From contig JAHQIY010000003.1 of the NCBI GenBank assembly GCA_019054805.1, forward strand, positions 2,976,001 to 3,040,000: DNA of 64,000 bases, given 5' to 3'. Positions 24,701 to 36,700 of the stretch are shown here, in pieces. Source of the DNA: Brachionus manjavacas. Its lineage: Eukaryota > Rotifera > Eurotatoria > Ploima > Brachionidae. The notes under the pieces are model-generated. The model had not been told where the DNA came from, did no database searches, and worked only from the letters and a program-made list of their open reading frames with translations. Made by a program: the position numbers and the translations under genes. How positions within the stretch are numbered: position 1 is the stretch's first letter; each line of letters begins with the position of its first letter.

Positions 24701-27700
24701 TGTACGTCTGAATTATTAGATTATGATGCAAACAAATCTCGATGCAAAGATTTTTGGTTAAAGAGCAATGGTTGGCAAAATTTTAACGAATTCATTTTTT
24801 GGGCCAATGAAATTAGATGCGTCAAAATCAATCAAGAAGAATGGGAATTAAGTGAATGTTCATGTGAAGCCTGGTTAAAACATTTAGTCTGTAAACATGT
24901 AATCGGAGTGTCTTTTCATTTAGGCTTAAATAAATTACCGGGCGTTGATTTAAGCATTGAAGGGAACGTTAAAAGAGGTCGAAAAAAAAAAGCAAATCGA
25001 GCACTTCAAAGAAATTCAATTGGTCCTTTAAGAAGTCAATTATGGTGTTTCTAAAAGAAATAAATTGAGTAGTGATTAAATAATTATTCTAATTATATTT
25101 TATTGGTCATTTTTTGTATTTTTTTTTGTCTTATTTTTTTATTTTTTTCTTTATAATTAGCTACTTAAATAAAATAATTATCTACTTTTTATTTTTTTTT
25201 ATCTATTTTTCTAAATAAAAATTAGCTACAAAAAAAAAAATTAGCTACTAACACAAAATATATCCAATTATTTTTCAAATATTCACCTATTTTCAATATT
25301 GTTCAACTAAATTTTTTGACTAAAATTTTTTGAGTTTTCATGTTCACCTATCATTCACCTGTATTTCGTGAACACTTGTTCACCTAATGGACTAGACCCG
25401 AGAAGGAATAGCAGGACCTTATCCGAGAATATTTAAGAAATTGTCTTCCAAGAAATAACTTTTTTACTAATAAAGTTGTAGATGAGTGGAACAAACTGCC
25501 AGAAAAAATAATAAATGCAAATTGTCTAAATAGTTTCAAGGCCAAGATTGATGGGTGGTTGGCCAAGCGTTTTGTAACGACTGCTATAGCTCATTAAAAC
25601 CTTGGAGAATCTCCAAGTTGCAGTTAATTTCTACTACTACTACTACTACTACTACTACTTTAGTTTATCAAATATTTGATTTATATTTTTCTTCAATTAG
25701 GATCTTTTATTCTAAATGAGTTTAAATTAAAAATAAAAAAAATTACTTGGATCATCAATTTTGATATCACGAGTTTTAATGCTGGATTTTTTGCGACTTT
25801 TCCTCTTGATTTCAACAGAATCTACCTCATCATCAGTGCTGGTTTCGTCATTTGTCGAGTCCATTTCATCAGAAAAATCTGAATCGATCAAATTCTCAAT
25901 GATTTCAGTAGTGTTGTTGTCTTTTTTCGAATTTTCTTCTCTTAGACTCAGCCTCAAAGATTTAAGTTCTTCCATTTGTGACTTATCGTTTTGATCCACA
26001 ATTAGCAAAGAAACTAATCGTCTGTCGTACATGGCCAAGCTAACAAATGGAGAATATTTGCTGAACTTTATTGAATTATCTTCTCCGTAAAGCTTCAGTT
26101 TGCCAATTACTTGACAGTCCCCAAGTCTAATTAATGACAAAACCTTTTTATCATTGCTATAAACCAGGTAGTTTAATTTTTGATCCAAGCAAAAACTATT
26201 CAAGCTTCCGTCTATAATAATTTTGCTCAAAATTTTATCATTTACCAAGTCATGTAGCAGAATTGAATTTTGGTCATCTTTATTTTCCAATTCAAAACGA
26301 TCAGGGTCCAAAAGAAAATCTTTTTCTATTTTGTATCCAGTGTAAACGCACAAGTATAAGCTTGGATCTTGTACCAATTGGTACTTTTGACCTTGGAAGA
26401 CACCAATGACTTCAAGTTCAATTGATTTGCCTGTTCGATCATTTGCTGATATAATTTTAAAGTAAATAATCAAGGAATTGAGAGTTTTTTCCTCTTTTTG
26501 AACAGAAACCGAAACTATTAAGCTTGTGACTGATTCGGATAGAATTTTGTATTTAAAGCTATTTGCTTTTGAGTACAAGTTGTGGAATTTTTTGACCATT
26601 TTTTCATATTTGCTACTTGAAAATCGAATCTTTGTTTGTTTTTGGTCCTGGATTAAAAAACAAATGAATTTATCTATGATTATTACTAAATCTAGATGTT
26701 GGAAATAGCATGTAAAATTTTGCAATGAAATGAAGTCAGACAATTTTTTAGTTGCTATCTGTGTGGCTAAGTGTTCCGGATCAAGTTTAATTTGGTATTT
26801 TTTTAAATTGATCAAATCAAAGACTTCGAAGGACTCGTTGGTTGGGTTTTGTAAAAAAATGAGGTTACTTGGATCAGCTGTGCACTCGCCAAATGATATT
26901 TTTTTTATAAATTCAATTTTAAAATTTTGGATGTGAAAAAAACCGATCTCAAAATTGTCCATTAAGACGACAATTTTTTTTTCATTTAAAAATTTTAATT
27001 TTCTGACATTTCCATTCAATTCGTGATCATCTATTTTCAAATTTGATTCCAATTTTCCTGTTTTAAGATTCCATAATGAAATTTCACTTGAAAAAAATAA
27101 TTTAGATATTTATTCAATTTCGTCTTTTAAAAGATTGATTAATTAAATGAATACAAATAAGTAACTTTTTTAGATAATTCTAATCATTTGTAAAATTTTT
27201 TTCAAAATCGTTAATTTAAAACCACCGCATTATCCAGGATCGAATTTTAAAAAAAAAAAATTAAATTTTTAATCCTAATTTTTAAAGCCGCACCATAAAT
27301 CAAAAACTTAAAAATTTTACTTTTCGCTAATTTAGGTTTTGTGAAATTCAGAACAAAATGATAAAACGAACAAAAAAAATGAAAAAATTTTTTCTGAAAA
27401 TTATTTATGTGAATACATCATAGTGCAACATTCATCAAGTTGCATCAAGTATCAAGGTCTATTAAATTGGCAGAGTTTAGCAAAAATTAAATTCAATACG
27501 TCTAAGAGACGACGTCTTAGAGGTGATCTGATACAAATGTACAATTAGTTAATGGTCTTGAAGAAATTGATTTGATAAATGGGATTAACTACGCCAAAAT
27601 AACTACAATCAATCTGAGAAGAAAGCAAAACAAAAAATTATTACGTGAGATCAATAAAAAAAGGGTCATACCGCTACAATTTTCTATCAAATCGAGTTAC

Positions 27701-30700
27701 CTTAGTTTGGAATGATTTATCTGAAAATGCAATGTCAGCAATATCGAAATAGGGTTTCAAGGGTTTCATTGATGAAGAAGTGTTTGGAATGTCACCAAGC
27801 TATTACTGCCAAAAAGGCTAAACGCTCCAATGCGTTGGTTTAGACTTGTCTATAATAATTGTCCCTATTCTATCCTAGTAGATAATGGGGGGACTTGTCT
27901 TTACCGCTAGCTACTAACTAACTCCTCGAAAAAAAAACACGTTTCACTTGGAGTTAAATCGCGTTTTAAGAGAATCGTTACGTATTTCAGCCATTTTTAT
28001 TATTTATATTATTATTTATATCGGGTTCAACGTCTATTTCCATATGATCATCTTCATCTTCTTCCTCTCCAATAAATTTTTTTTGGCAGAAAACTCCAAG
28101 GTTACTAACACGAGATTGATTATATTTTGATTTTTTAGGCATTTTTCACGATATTTCATTTATACTTAGATAAGTTTTTAGTAAAATTTAGAAAAAAAAT
28201 ATCAATAGAATATTAATATACAAATTTGTTACTAATCACATGATTGAAGAGATTTTTTAAAAATAAAGCAATAAAATAAAAAATTAAAACCATAGAATTG
28301 TTCAGAATTTTGTCTAGATTTAAAAAAAAAAAAAATCGGGCCATAATTGATCCCTCGGAGGAGATACGATTTAAACCAGAAAAAACACATTTTTTTCCTT
28401 TTTTTTATTTTAATTGTTATTTTAATTGGGCATCCATGATAATTTTTTTTTTTTGGGTGTTTAAGTAAAGAATTTTGGTATATACAAGATTGACTATAAT
28501 ATAAAAATCTTAGTAATAGTGTCGTTACACTATCCTTTTTGTGTCGCAAAAAATTTACAATGATCACATATTTGATGATCACTTCTTACTAGAGGTATTT
28601 GTGAAACTCCCTCTAATAAAGCTTATTATGATTAATTTTTGACCATTACTTCCTCTTATTAATTATTATTTTTTTATTTAGATGAATAAGATTATTTTTA
28701 AATTAGAAATAGATCTATAGATAGGGTGGTAGATCGATAGAATACTGACTTATCGATAAACACATAGACTTTCTCGAAATTCATCTTGAGTGAATTCAAT
28801 GTGAATCGACCGGATTTTTATTTTCTTTTTACTATTTTTTTATTGGATATAAATAAAATTATAATAATTTATTCAAAATTAAATTAGATAAATGCAATTT
28901 TGGATAAATTTTATTATAAGAAAAATGAAAAACATTTTATTTGAAAGAAAATTTATTAACAATATAAAGACAATTTAACTTATCTTACATTTTTTATACT
29001 TTCCTCTTTTTGAATAAAAAAATTTGATTTTTTAACAAAAATCTTTCATTCCAAATTTCAACCAATCAAAATATATGTAATTTTTAAAAATTCGGACGAT
29101 TCACTCACTATGTATTTGGTAAAACTATTAAATTAATACCAAATAAATTTATTTGAATAGTGTTTCGATTAAAAACAGATCGAATATCCATAAGAAAAAA
29201 CATTATAGCTGTCTATCAAATTAGAATATCGAATTTTATAATCGATACATTTTATCGGATAATGAGCCACAGTTTTACGTAAATCAAGCCGAAAATTTTT
29301 ACAAAGCTTATAATAATGATGAAATAAAAAATTCACTCTTATTCTTTAAAAAATTTGAATAGAATTTGCCTAATCTTTCTATTTTAGTGAAAGAATTATT
29401 TTGTATAACACCAACTTCTGTACCAGCTGATAGTCTTTTGAAATAGATTGAATCCACATAATTTAGAAAAATTAACGTTTTTAATGCTCAGCTATATTAA
29501 TTTTAATTAAAAAAATATTAATAATTTTAATAATTTTTACACTTGGGACCTTTTGTAAACTCGATTCATAAAATTTTTTACAATTTTTGGTCATATTTTC
29601 TACAGAAATTCTAGTCTTAATCGTAAATTTTAATTAATGGTTAGATATTTTATTTATAATAAATTTTTTAAAATATGGTTTAATTTTTTGTGAATTATTT
29701 ATCTTTTTTTTGTATTCATTTTTTATTTTATTTTATATTATTTAACGTTATTTTTATTTTTTTCATTTATTTTTATTCTAAAGGAGCATTTGCTCGGTAA
29801 AAATAAAAAAATGAATTGTTTAAAAGTAAAATAGAATTTTCAAAATTTTTTTCAAATTTCCAAACAAAAATTAAACTCATTATATTTCACCAAAGAGTTT
29901 AATTTCAAATATGAAAATGCTTTTAATATTAACTTAAAATTATTTTTTTATTTGAGACTGAAAATAATATTTGAAACATCGCACTTTTTCAATTTTATTT
30001 CAACATTTTGTAATTCAAACACAAAAAATTAAACTATATAGATTTTACTTTTAATTTTTAAATTTTACTTAACATTTTAATTATTAAGTACTTACAGTAC
30101 CGATTTGACAAGTGGATTTATGGTAATTTTACGTAATTTCACGTATGGTAATTTTATTATTTCTATTTATTAAATCAAATTTTACCAAAAGGTACTTTCT
30201 TTTACTAATTTTTACGTAAATTTTTGTAAAAAAGGGTAAAATATGGTAAAAAAAAGTACCTTTTGGTTAAATTTGATTTAATAAATAGAAACTAATATTT
30301 TCAAAATTTATTAGAAAATAATAAAAAATTCAAAAAATCGGACTTTTTTTTGGCATTTTCATTTTTACCAATTTTTACGTAATTTTACCATAAATATACT
30401 TGTCAAATCGGTACTGTATCAAAATAAATAAAATACTGATCTTATTAAAAAAAATTCTGAAAATATTAAAATTATTTACTAATTTATTTAAAATAATTTT
30501 CTTGTAAATTAAATACTGATTGAAATAGTAAAAAATTGATCAAAACAAATTTTTTAAGCTTGTTAAATTAGAGTGAAATTCATTAAAAAAGCAATATCCA
30601 AAAATCAGTGGTAATACAAAGTAAACTTAAATGATCATGTAAAGAGTGTAAAAATTAAAATTTATTCTTCTAAAATAAATTTAAAATCTTTGCTTACTTA

Positions 30701-33700
30701 TTTTTGGATGAACTTATAATTAGAGATTCCAGGTGATAAAACTTCAAAATGGTGTCAGATGCCCGATCAAAACTTGGTAAAATATTCACTTTGCTTTTAC
30801 CGAAAAAAATATTAAAAATGTTAAAAACTCCATCGATTGTGCCACATTCAAGTGAAGCTCCTGGAACAAAAAATTTCAAAAAAATTAAAACAAAAAAAAG
30901 TTCACAATTTTACCGCTGATTAAAAGCTTAGTAACTTGTTTGCTTTGCGTGTTGATAGAAAACAAATGCTTGGTTCTGTGTCTGTTCATCAAACAATTTA
31001 GCTTAAAACCTTCAATAATTCCATGGCTGCTGACTAAATACATATTCCTATTCAAGTAGAGCACTTGGTCACAGTTTCCCTTGAGCTCGAACAGGCAAAG
31101 GCCTTTTTGCTTTCCATACTCGTCTTGCTTGGCATTCGAATGAGCCAAATAAATGGAACTTTTTGTGTACAAAACCAGACACAGATCATCAGATAAAGAG
31201 TGCTCAATTTTCAAGATGGGCTCTGGGCACAAACACTGAAAAGGATAGGCCAAAATGCGGTTTTTCCTGCGTGCATTAAGATTCAGTATCATCAAGTCTC
31301 CATTAGTGAAGCTTATGTAAGTGCGGGTTAAATTTAGTCTGTCAAACGATTTCATCACAGCATATGAAGCACTTTGGATTTTAATTAGACGCTCTACTTT
31401 AGGCCCCATAGATTTAATTGTCTTCAAAATGGTGAACTCTATGTGTTTGTTTATTCGATTGAATTTGAGTCTTTTCTCAATTTCAGAGTCAGAATCCTCA
31501 TCAGTACTTAGATTTGAATCTGATTCAGAGTCAAATCTAATGGTCACGTTGTCACTTAAAAAATAATAAAAATATTCGCTATCAGAATCCGAATCATGGT
31601 TGATTGGAACTTGGAAGCTGATTAAAATGAGCTTTATATCTCCGTTCCGGAAAAGACAAGCTAAATCAATTTCTGTGCAGTTTTCATTTTGATACAAAGG
31701 ACTGGAACAAGCTATTGATTCAATGAAATTGGAGTCGTTGTAGTCTGCGACCAAGATTTCGCTGAATTTGCGCGATCCGATCAAATAGCTGCTAAATAGC
31801 TTGATGATTTTGGTGGATTTTTCCACTTCTAAGAGCTGGCTCAAATTCAGAGCAAAAGCATCCAAAATTTCTTGCTCTGATTCGTAAAGAAATACAACTC
31901 TTGAGTTCAAATCAATGATAAAGCATAAATCACTGCGTATTATCAAAAATTGGATCGAAAGGGTTTCCGGATTGACTTTATTCTCTTCAAAATAGTCTGT
32001 GAGTATTGATTTGGAAAAAAGCAGTTTTACCTAAATGAAAAAGAACACTTAATTTTTGATTTTTTTCTGACTTTTAAATTTTTCACATTAGTGGAGAATC
32101 TTTTGCCGAAATTTATTTTTTTATTTTAAAAAAGTTAAATTAGTGCTAAAACCTAATTAAGTAAATTAGCTGAAAATTAATAGAAAATCGTAACCCTTAA
32201 AATGCGTTTATGTTTTACAAAAAAAAATTTTTCACTTAATTAAAACAAATACAAAAAAAAAGATTAAAAAGGTTGTAAGGGAAATTGATATAGTAATTCA
32301 GGGTTGAACCGTTAATGGGGTAAAACCGTGAACTCTTCTTTGAATGACTATAACTTTCTATGAAAAAAAATTTTTCTATTAAATATAAAAAAGAATATAA
32401 AGAACGTCTTTGTTATTAAAAATGACCAATAAAAAATTTATTTATTTTATTTATTTGTTTTCTGTACCGAGCTAGAGCTCCTTCAGAATAAGTTAAAAAT
32501 TAAAAAAATAAAATAAAAATGAAGTAAAATAAAATAAAAATAAAATTAAAGTTAATAAAATAAGATAAAAAAAAAAAAAAAAGAATTAAAAAAAAGTAAA
32601 TAAGCTAAATAAATGAAAATTAAGAATTTATAAAATTGGAAAAGATTGTTACATGTAAATATTTTTTTATTTTTTTTATTTCATTTAAACGACTAATCTT
32701 CGCTACTTAAAAGAAAATGCCGATACTCAAAAAAAAACTGTTACATGTATTTTTTGATGCTGATTACGAATTTCTTATTGAAAAATTCAAAAACTTAACC
32801 GATTTTCTGTTATTTTAAAATAAAATAAGTTTAAGAAAAAAATGGGATTGGGGTTAAACCGTTAATTTAATTTATTGCAATAAATAGTGTGAATTTTCTA
32901 TTTGATTGATATTTAAAAAAAAATTTTTTAAAAATGCCGAAAACTAACATCCAAAAAAACCGAAAAGCTTATAGCGAGTAATTGCTACCTTACAATTTCT
33001 TCCTTTTTCTCTGAACAATCAATTTTTCAAAAATATGTTTCCTTTAACTCTCTAGTTCAATTTCATTAATTTACCTCTATTTTAAACCATTTTATTACAT
33101 TTTATTTTTTTAAATTTTTATTCTATCTTATTTAACTTTATTTTATTTTGATTTTTTTTTTTTTTATTTTTAATCTGAAGGAGCTTTTGCTCGGTACAGA
33201 AAACAAATAAATAAAATAAATAATAAATAGCCATTGCCGAAATTGAAGCTAAAAAATTAAACAAACATCAAGCTTCTGTGCGCTTTAACATTCCATATTC
33301 AACATTTAACGACCGAATCAATGAAAAGTATAAAAGACCTGCAAATGGTAAAGGTGCTACCCCATGGAACCCTAAAGAATTTGAAACACTTTTAGTTGAA
33401 GTGATCAAACAATTAGCTGATTGGGGTCATGGTATTAATTTTGCTAGCATTAGAAACTTTGTGAAACACTATTTCAGCAAATAAAAAGAAAACGTCGACA
33501 AAAAAAACGAGGATTAAAAGAAAGTACGGTGAAGTTTTGACTGAGAATCAAGTTTTCAAACAATTAGAAGATGAAGAGGCAAAAAAGTTGAACAAAAAGA
33601 GGAAAAAAGTGACAATAATCAGTGATGAAGAAGATGAAGAAGAGTCTGAAATTGAAATATCTCCACTGAACGACCAAAAAAGTTGTTTCAAATGTAAAAC

Positions 33701-36700
33701 AGTATTTGGAAAAGTCAAAATAAATCAATCAAATGGATTTCTTGTGAGAAATGTAACAATTGGTCTTGTGGGAAATGCCTTCCAAGAGGCTTTGATTTAA
33801 CTATGGAATTTTTTTGTTCAAAAAAGTGTTCTAAATAGATAAATTTTGTTTTAAAATAGGATACATATATTTTCTTATACTTTTTTTTGAATTTTAATTG
33901 CTTGAATTTATGTAATTCACGGATATACCCCAATGTAAGCGTTTAAACGTTAATGAAAGATCTTATTTTATTTTAACTATAACTTTTGAACCGTTCTTTT
34001 ATTTTTAATAAAGTTTTTTTTTAATCAAAGACAATATTCTCTTTTATTATTTTATATTTTTTTCGAAAAAATAAAATAAATCTCACAACTAATTAGCGAT
34101 CAAATAAAAGAATTCACGGTTTTACCATGTTTGACTATAAAAAGGTTGTAAGGGAAATTTATACATTTCTTGATTGGTACATAAGTTCGATTTAGACATT
34201 TTAAACAATTACAAGAACCACAAGTAAGAGATCTAGAATCACAATTTGCATAAAAAATATTACAAGATTAATCAAAATATTTAAAATAGCTTTATTTATT
34301 TATTATCATTTAATTATTTGTTTTCTGACCAAGCTGAGCTAGAGCTCCTTCAGAATAAATTAAAAAAATTCAAAAATTCAAAATCAAATTAAAGTGAATA
34401 AGCTAAAAAAATGTAAAGAAAGTTAAGTAGACATATATTGAAATAAGTTGTTACATGTGACACATGTTCACGTAATTTAAGTTTCAGGATAAAAAGAGGA
34501 AATAGTAAGGTAGTAATTACATCATTGAGTTTGGTTTAGCAGTAATTTTTTTCTTATAATATATCTAAATTTACCCAATGGGTTTACATGATGTGAGAAA
34601 GATAGGAAGTAAGATAGTTACTTAAAATAAAAAAATAATCTTCACCACTTTTTTTTTCCGTTTAGTTTTTTAATTTATAAACATGTGTAATATCTTTAAA
34701 TTTATTCAGAGTTAAGAAGCAAGAAAAAAATAGAATGTCATTGTGGTATATTTAGGAAATAAACTTGAAAGAAAATTCAAATTCAAAAATCATTTCTTTT
34801 TTTATTGTTAAAAAATTCCAAGTGTAAGAAAAGTTATCTAATTAACTAATTTTGGTTTTTTTTTCTGAAAAAGCTTTAAAATTATTGGGAAAATTCTTTT
34901 TCCAAGTCAACTAAAATTTTTAAGACCTTTTAATATCAATTTCTTAAAATTAATCTTTCAAAAATATAAAATTTAATTAATAAAAAAGAGACTTAGGAAA
35001 AATCTTTTATTTTATTAAAGATCTAAAAATTTTATTTTAAAAGGCCTTGAGAAAAATAGCTAAAAAATAAATTTTAAAAATTTAACTTTCTTTTATTTTA
35101 ATTAAATTAAATTGTATGGAAATGATAATTTTTAATTTGAACATCTAATTCTTAAATTTTTTTTAAAAAATAGATCAAAAAAAACAATAAAAATCATTTA
35201 ACTGCATTAATGTAATTTTAGTTTGTAAAATTTCATTTATAATTGCGTAAAACTTTTTAAACTGACTGATCGGGTTCTGGAGTAAAATGGTTGAGTTAAT
35301 AAGTTAAAAAGTTAATAAATGTTTTTTAATTTTTTTTGTAAATACATTAAATTTAACTCAGGATAATATCAAAATTCTTTGTTTAATTTAGTTTAATTTA
35401 GTTCTTTGTTTAATTTAGTTTAATTTAATTTGAAATCAAAATAGTAAAAAGTCAGTGACTTTTTACTATTTTGATTTCTAAAATTATACAAAATATTTGA
35501 AACAATAAAAAATAATGGAAAATAAACGAGCTTATAAAGCAATTTTTGGCATGGATTAAAATGTGACAAAAAAATTACATTAAATTATAAGATCATAAAC
35601 TTATTTATTTTTAAATATTTTCGTTCTATGAAACGATATGATAAAAACAAGACGGACTATGGTAACAGTTGAAATTAGCCTTGAAATTCAATGTTGATGA
35701 TTATAAGGTTTTTTTTTTAATTTACCTAATAAGCCAAGGGGTTAAAGTGAAAATGAAATTGAAAAAAATTGGGTTGTCATCGAGTCCTAGGTACTGGGCT
35801 TATGGCTAATTACACACAAGACCCACGGAAAAATTTGCAAGGATTAATGGTAGGTCTTATCATTGTCCACATCACTAACAAAAAAATGGGATCTCTAGTA
35901 ATTATTTTATAAAAAGACTTTTAGGTGCTTTCTAACATTACTAATCTATCGACTCTAAAATAATGATCCAATAGGTCTTTTTTTAAAATCGCTGTAATCA
36001 ACAAAACCAGCTGATAACACACAACTTGAAATTGAATTGGAATCCGCTTTAACGTGTTTTGTAAATGAATCGTCAAACGTTTCGAAAGTTTGTTCTCGGA
36101 AAATTGGAGAGGTCATGTTAAAGATAAGTTAAGTAAGTATATGGACAAATTTGTGATTACAGTTTATATGTAGATGAGCAGAAAAGCTAGGATTAAGTAC
36201 TATTTTGAATATTGCTTAATCTTTTATCATTACCTGTGAATAAAAAAGATTTTTCCTTCAGGTTAATGTGTAGCGACAAGTTGGATATGACACCCAACTT
36301 TCGGCTTACCCATTGTGAGTGTGGTGTCACCAGCAAATAAGCAAACTTTCATTTGCTATACTTTGATTTTATATTTATCAACTATAAGTTACAAAGAAAT
36401 GCTTAGAAGAGAGAACTAAGCTAATCGCTTGTTTACTTGTTTTGTTTTCTAAGCTTAAAGATCTTTCTTTCTTTTACCACTTTCTATTTTAAACTTTACT
36501 TAACCACGGTCTAGAACGGCCGTTTTCCAAAGATTTATTTATTTAGATAAAATAAAGAAGAAACCAAAAAATACTTTGCCCTTTTCACTTATACCAAACT
36601 TAATACAGGTAAGATTTAGATTTAACACTAGAAGCACCTAAACGAGTCAAAATGACTTGTTTTAATAGAATCCCGAGTTGTTTTTAAGTCACAAGTCTTA

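Larger units (their letters stand above)
21982..25660 (+). mobile_element. CR1-like LINE copy split by two later insertions
   Basis: Segments: 21,982-22,690 (FEVVYTDFAKDFDEV.., GVPQ, YADDTEILAV, ERDLCIFIQSNLKWDAQ), 23,094-23,293 (NDYSIRRLRGDLLQMF..RRYDLR) and 25,400-25,660 (NNFFTNKVVDEWNKLPEKII..). A CTTGGAGAATCTCCAAG hairpin and a (CTA)n tail of about 28 bp close it. Removing the insertion at 23,294-25,399 with one copy of its 8-bp duplication joins RRYDLRRNSRTLSE in frame. Several stops show that it is old and inactive. Confidence 0.85.
32266..34159 (+). mobile_element. Internally deleted pogo-like transposon with HTH and zinc-finger remnants
   Basis: The frame at about 33,240-33,484 reads VRFNIPYSTFNDRINEKYK and LADWGHGINFASIRNFVKHY, a psq/CENP-B-type HTH N-terminus as in pogo-like transposases. 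After a gap, 33,537-33,835 gives an acidic stretch and, across one frameshift, a Cys-rich C-terminus (CFKCKTVFG; CEKCNNWSCGKC; FFCSKKC). The ends share GGTAAAACCGTGAA motifs in inverse orientation. The catalytic middle is missing. The whole block is bracketed by a 22-bp direct repeat (TAAAAAGGTTGTAAGGGAAATT) at 32,266 and 34,138, which is unexplained for a TA-targeting element. Confidence 0.6.

Noticed and set aside
28232..28582. 116-codon minus-strand frame
   Set aside because: Composition is Lys/Phe/Ile-rich low complexity from AT-rich DNA, with no start context or motif.
36262..36608. Possible LTR starting TGTGTAGCGACAAG and ending ..TTAATACA, sharing an ACGGCCGTTT motif with the solo LTR at 48 kb
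   Set aside because: No convincing 5-bp duplication or terminal inverted repeat could be fixed; the shared motif alone is too short.
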